From JBFWQM01 sp050249455 (GTDB taxonomy: Bacteria > Pseudomonadota > Alphaproteobacteria > MPNO01 > VGEU01), in assembly GCA_050249455.1 (NCBI GenBank), contig JBFWQM010000139.1, forward strand, positions 1 through 14,653: 14,653 nucleotides of DNA, given 5' to 3'. The translations under genes and the position numbers were made by a program. Each line of letters opens with the position of its first letter. Position 1 is the stretch's first letter. The notes under the pieces were generated by a model. That model had not been told where the DNA came from. It was given only the letters and a program-made list of their open reading frames with translations, and made no database searches. Shown here one piece after another: positions 14,438 through 14,653 of the stretch.

Positions 14438-14653
14438 GTGAGGAAGCTCGCGTTGATCGTCGCCTCGGTGGCCGCGTTCGTCGTGGTCGCCGCGGTCGGG
14501 ATGATGGTGCTGTACGGCGGCGGGTCGGGATCCTCCGGCATCGCCAAGATCGGCGGCCCCTTCGCGCTGACCGACCAGGACGGCCGCACCCGCACCGACG
14601 CCGACTTCCGCGGCTCGCTGATGATGGTCTATTTCGGCTACACCTATTGTCCC
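14438..14653 (+). CDS. Sco/SenC/PrrC-family copper chaperone, 5' part
   Basis: The first 72 codons of a membrane-anchored thioredoxin-fold protein of the SCO1/SenC family, which delivers copper to the CuA site of cytochrome c oxidase or handles thiol redox in the periplasm. The N-terminus is an uncleaved-anchor-type hydrophobic stretch (LALIVASVAAFVVVAAVGMMVLY, about 4-26), then IGGPFALTDQDGRTRTDADFRG (family hallmark) and MMVYFGYTYCP, the first cysteine of the family CxxxCP copper motif; the second cysteine lies beyond the window. The start is GTG 14438 with GGGGAGAG four bases upstream; there is no in-frame ATG nearby. In Rhodobacter the relative senC/prrC lies between the redox kinase and regulator genes; here it is about 6 kb from regB-regA. 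Confidence 0.85.
   Translation, partial: MRKLALIVASVAAFVVVAAVGMMVLYGGGSGSSGIAKIGGPFALTDQDGRTRTDADFRGSLMMVYFGYTYCP

Overview
This is a very GC-rich window from what looks like an alphaproteobacterium, probably Rhodospirillales-like. The best lineage clue is a RegB/RegA (PrrB/PrrA, ActS/ActR) redox two-component pair with all family hallmarks. An ABC-2 exporter, a Sco/SenC start and a BTLCP-type periplasmic protease fit the same placement. I count thirteen protein genes. Two are cut by the window edges: a phosphoheptose isomerase at the left and a Sco protein at the right. I see no tRNA, rRNA, insertion sequence, phage gene or CRISPR array, and no gene-free stretch above 300 bases.

Left block (1-4566, minus strand): four closely spaced genes run leftward. 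They encode a membrane-anchored dCache-PAS-HD-GYP-like regulator, a PPP-family metallophosphatase, UDP-glucuronate decarboxylase (UDP-xylose synthase) and a GmhA-type phosphoheptose isomerase. The regulator's HD-GYP domain has lost nearly all metal ligands. The last two enzymes make precursors for LPS or exopolysaccharide. Divergent from this run (4691-5365, plus) is a secreted BTLCP/LapG-type cysteine protease with an intact Cys-His-Asp triad. In Pseudomonas a degenerate cyclic-di-GMP receptor (LapD) controls LapG, so a degenerate membrane HD-GYP protein beside a LapG-like protease suggests an analogous attachment switch. That link is inference.

Middle block (5495-8332, minus strand): regB, regA and an HPr-kinase-related P-loop protein whose Walker A lysine is arginine. 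A pair of inverted, dispersed-type palindromic repeats separates it from the protease gene. Upstream and divergent (8467-10061, plus) is an ABC-2 ATPase/permease pair with an ATGA overlap.

Right block (10074-14292): a CobT-like protein (minus), a SYLF/Ysc84 lipid-binding protein (plus), an unrecognised secreted protein built of two 108-residue-offset repeats with a matched cysteine pair in each (minus), a CbiB/CobD-like membrane protein (minus), and a stress-protein-like membrane protein (plus). Both cobalamin-type proteins keep the family scaffold but lack the catalytic or signature residues. They look like repurposed paralogues of nucleotide-loop assembly enzymes, not the working enzymes. 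The window ends with three palindromes at an exact 30-bp period and the start of a Sco/SenC copper chaperone gene whose ribosome-binding site abuts a hairpin.
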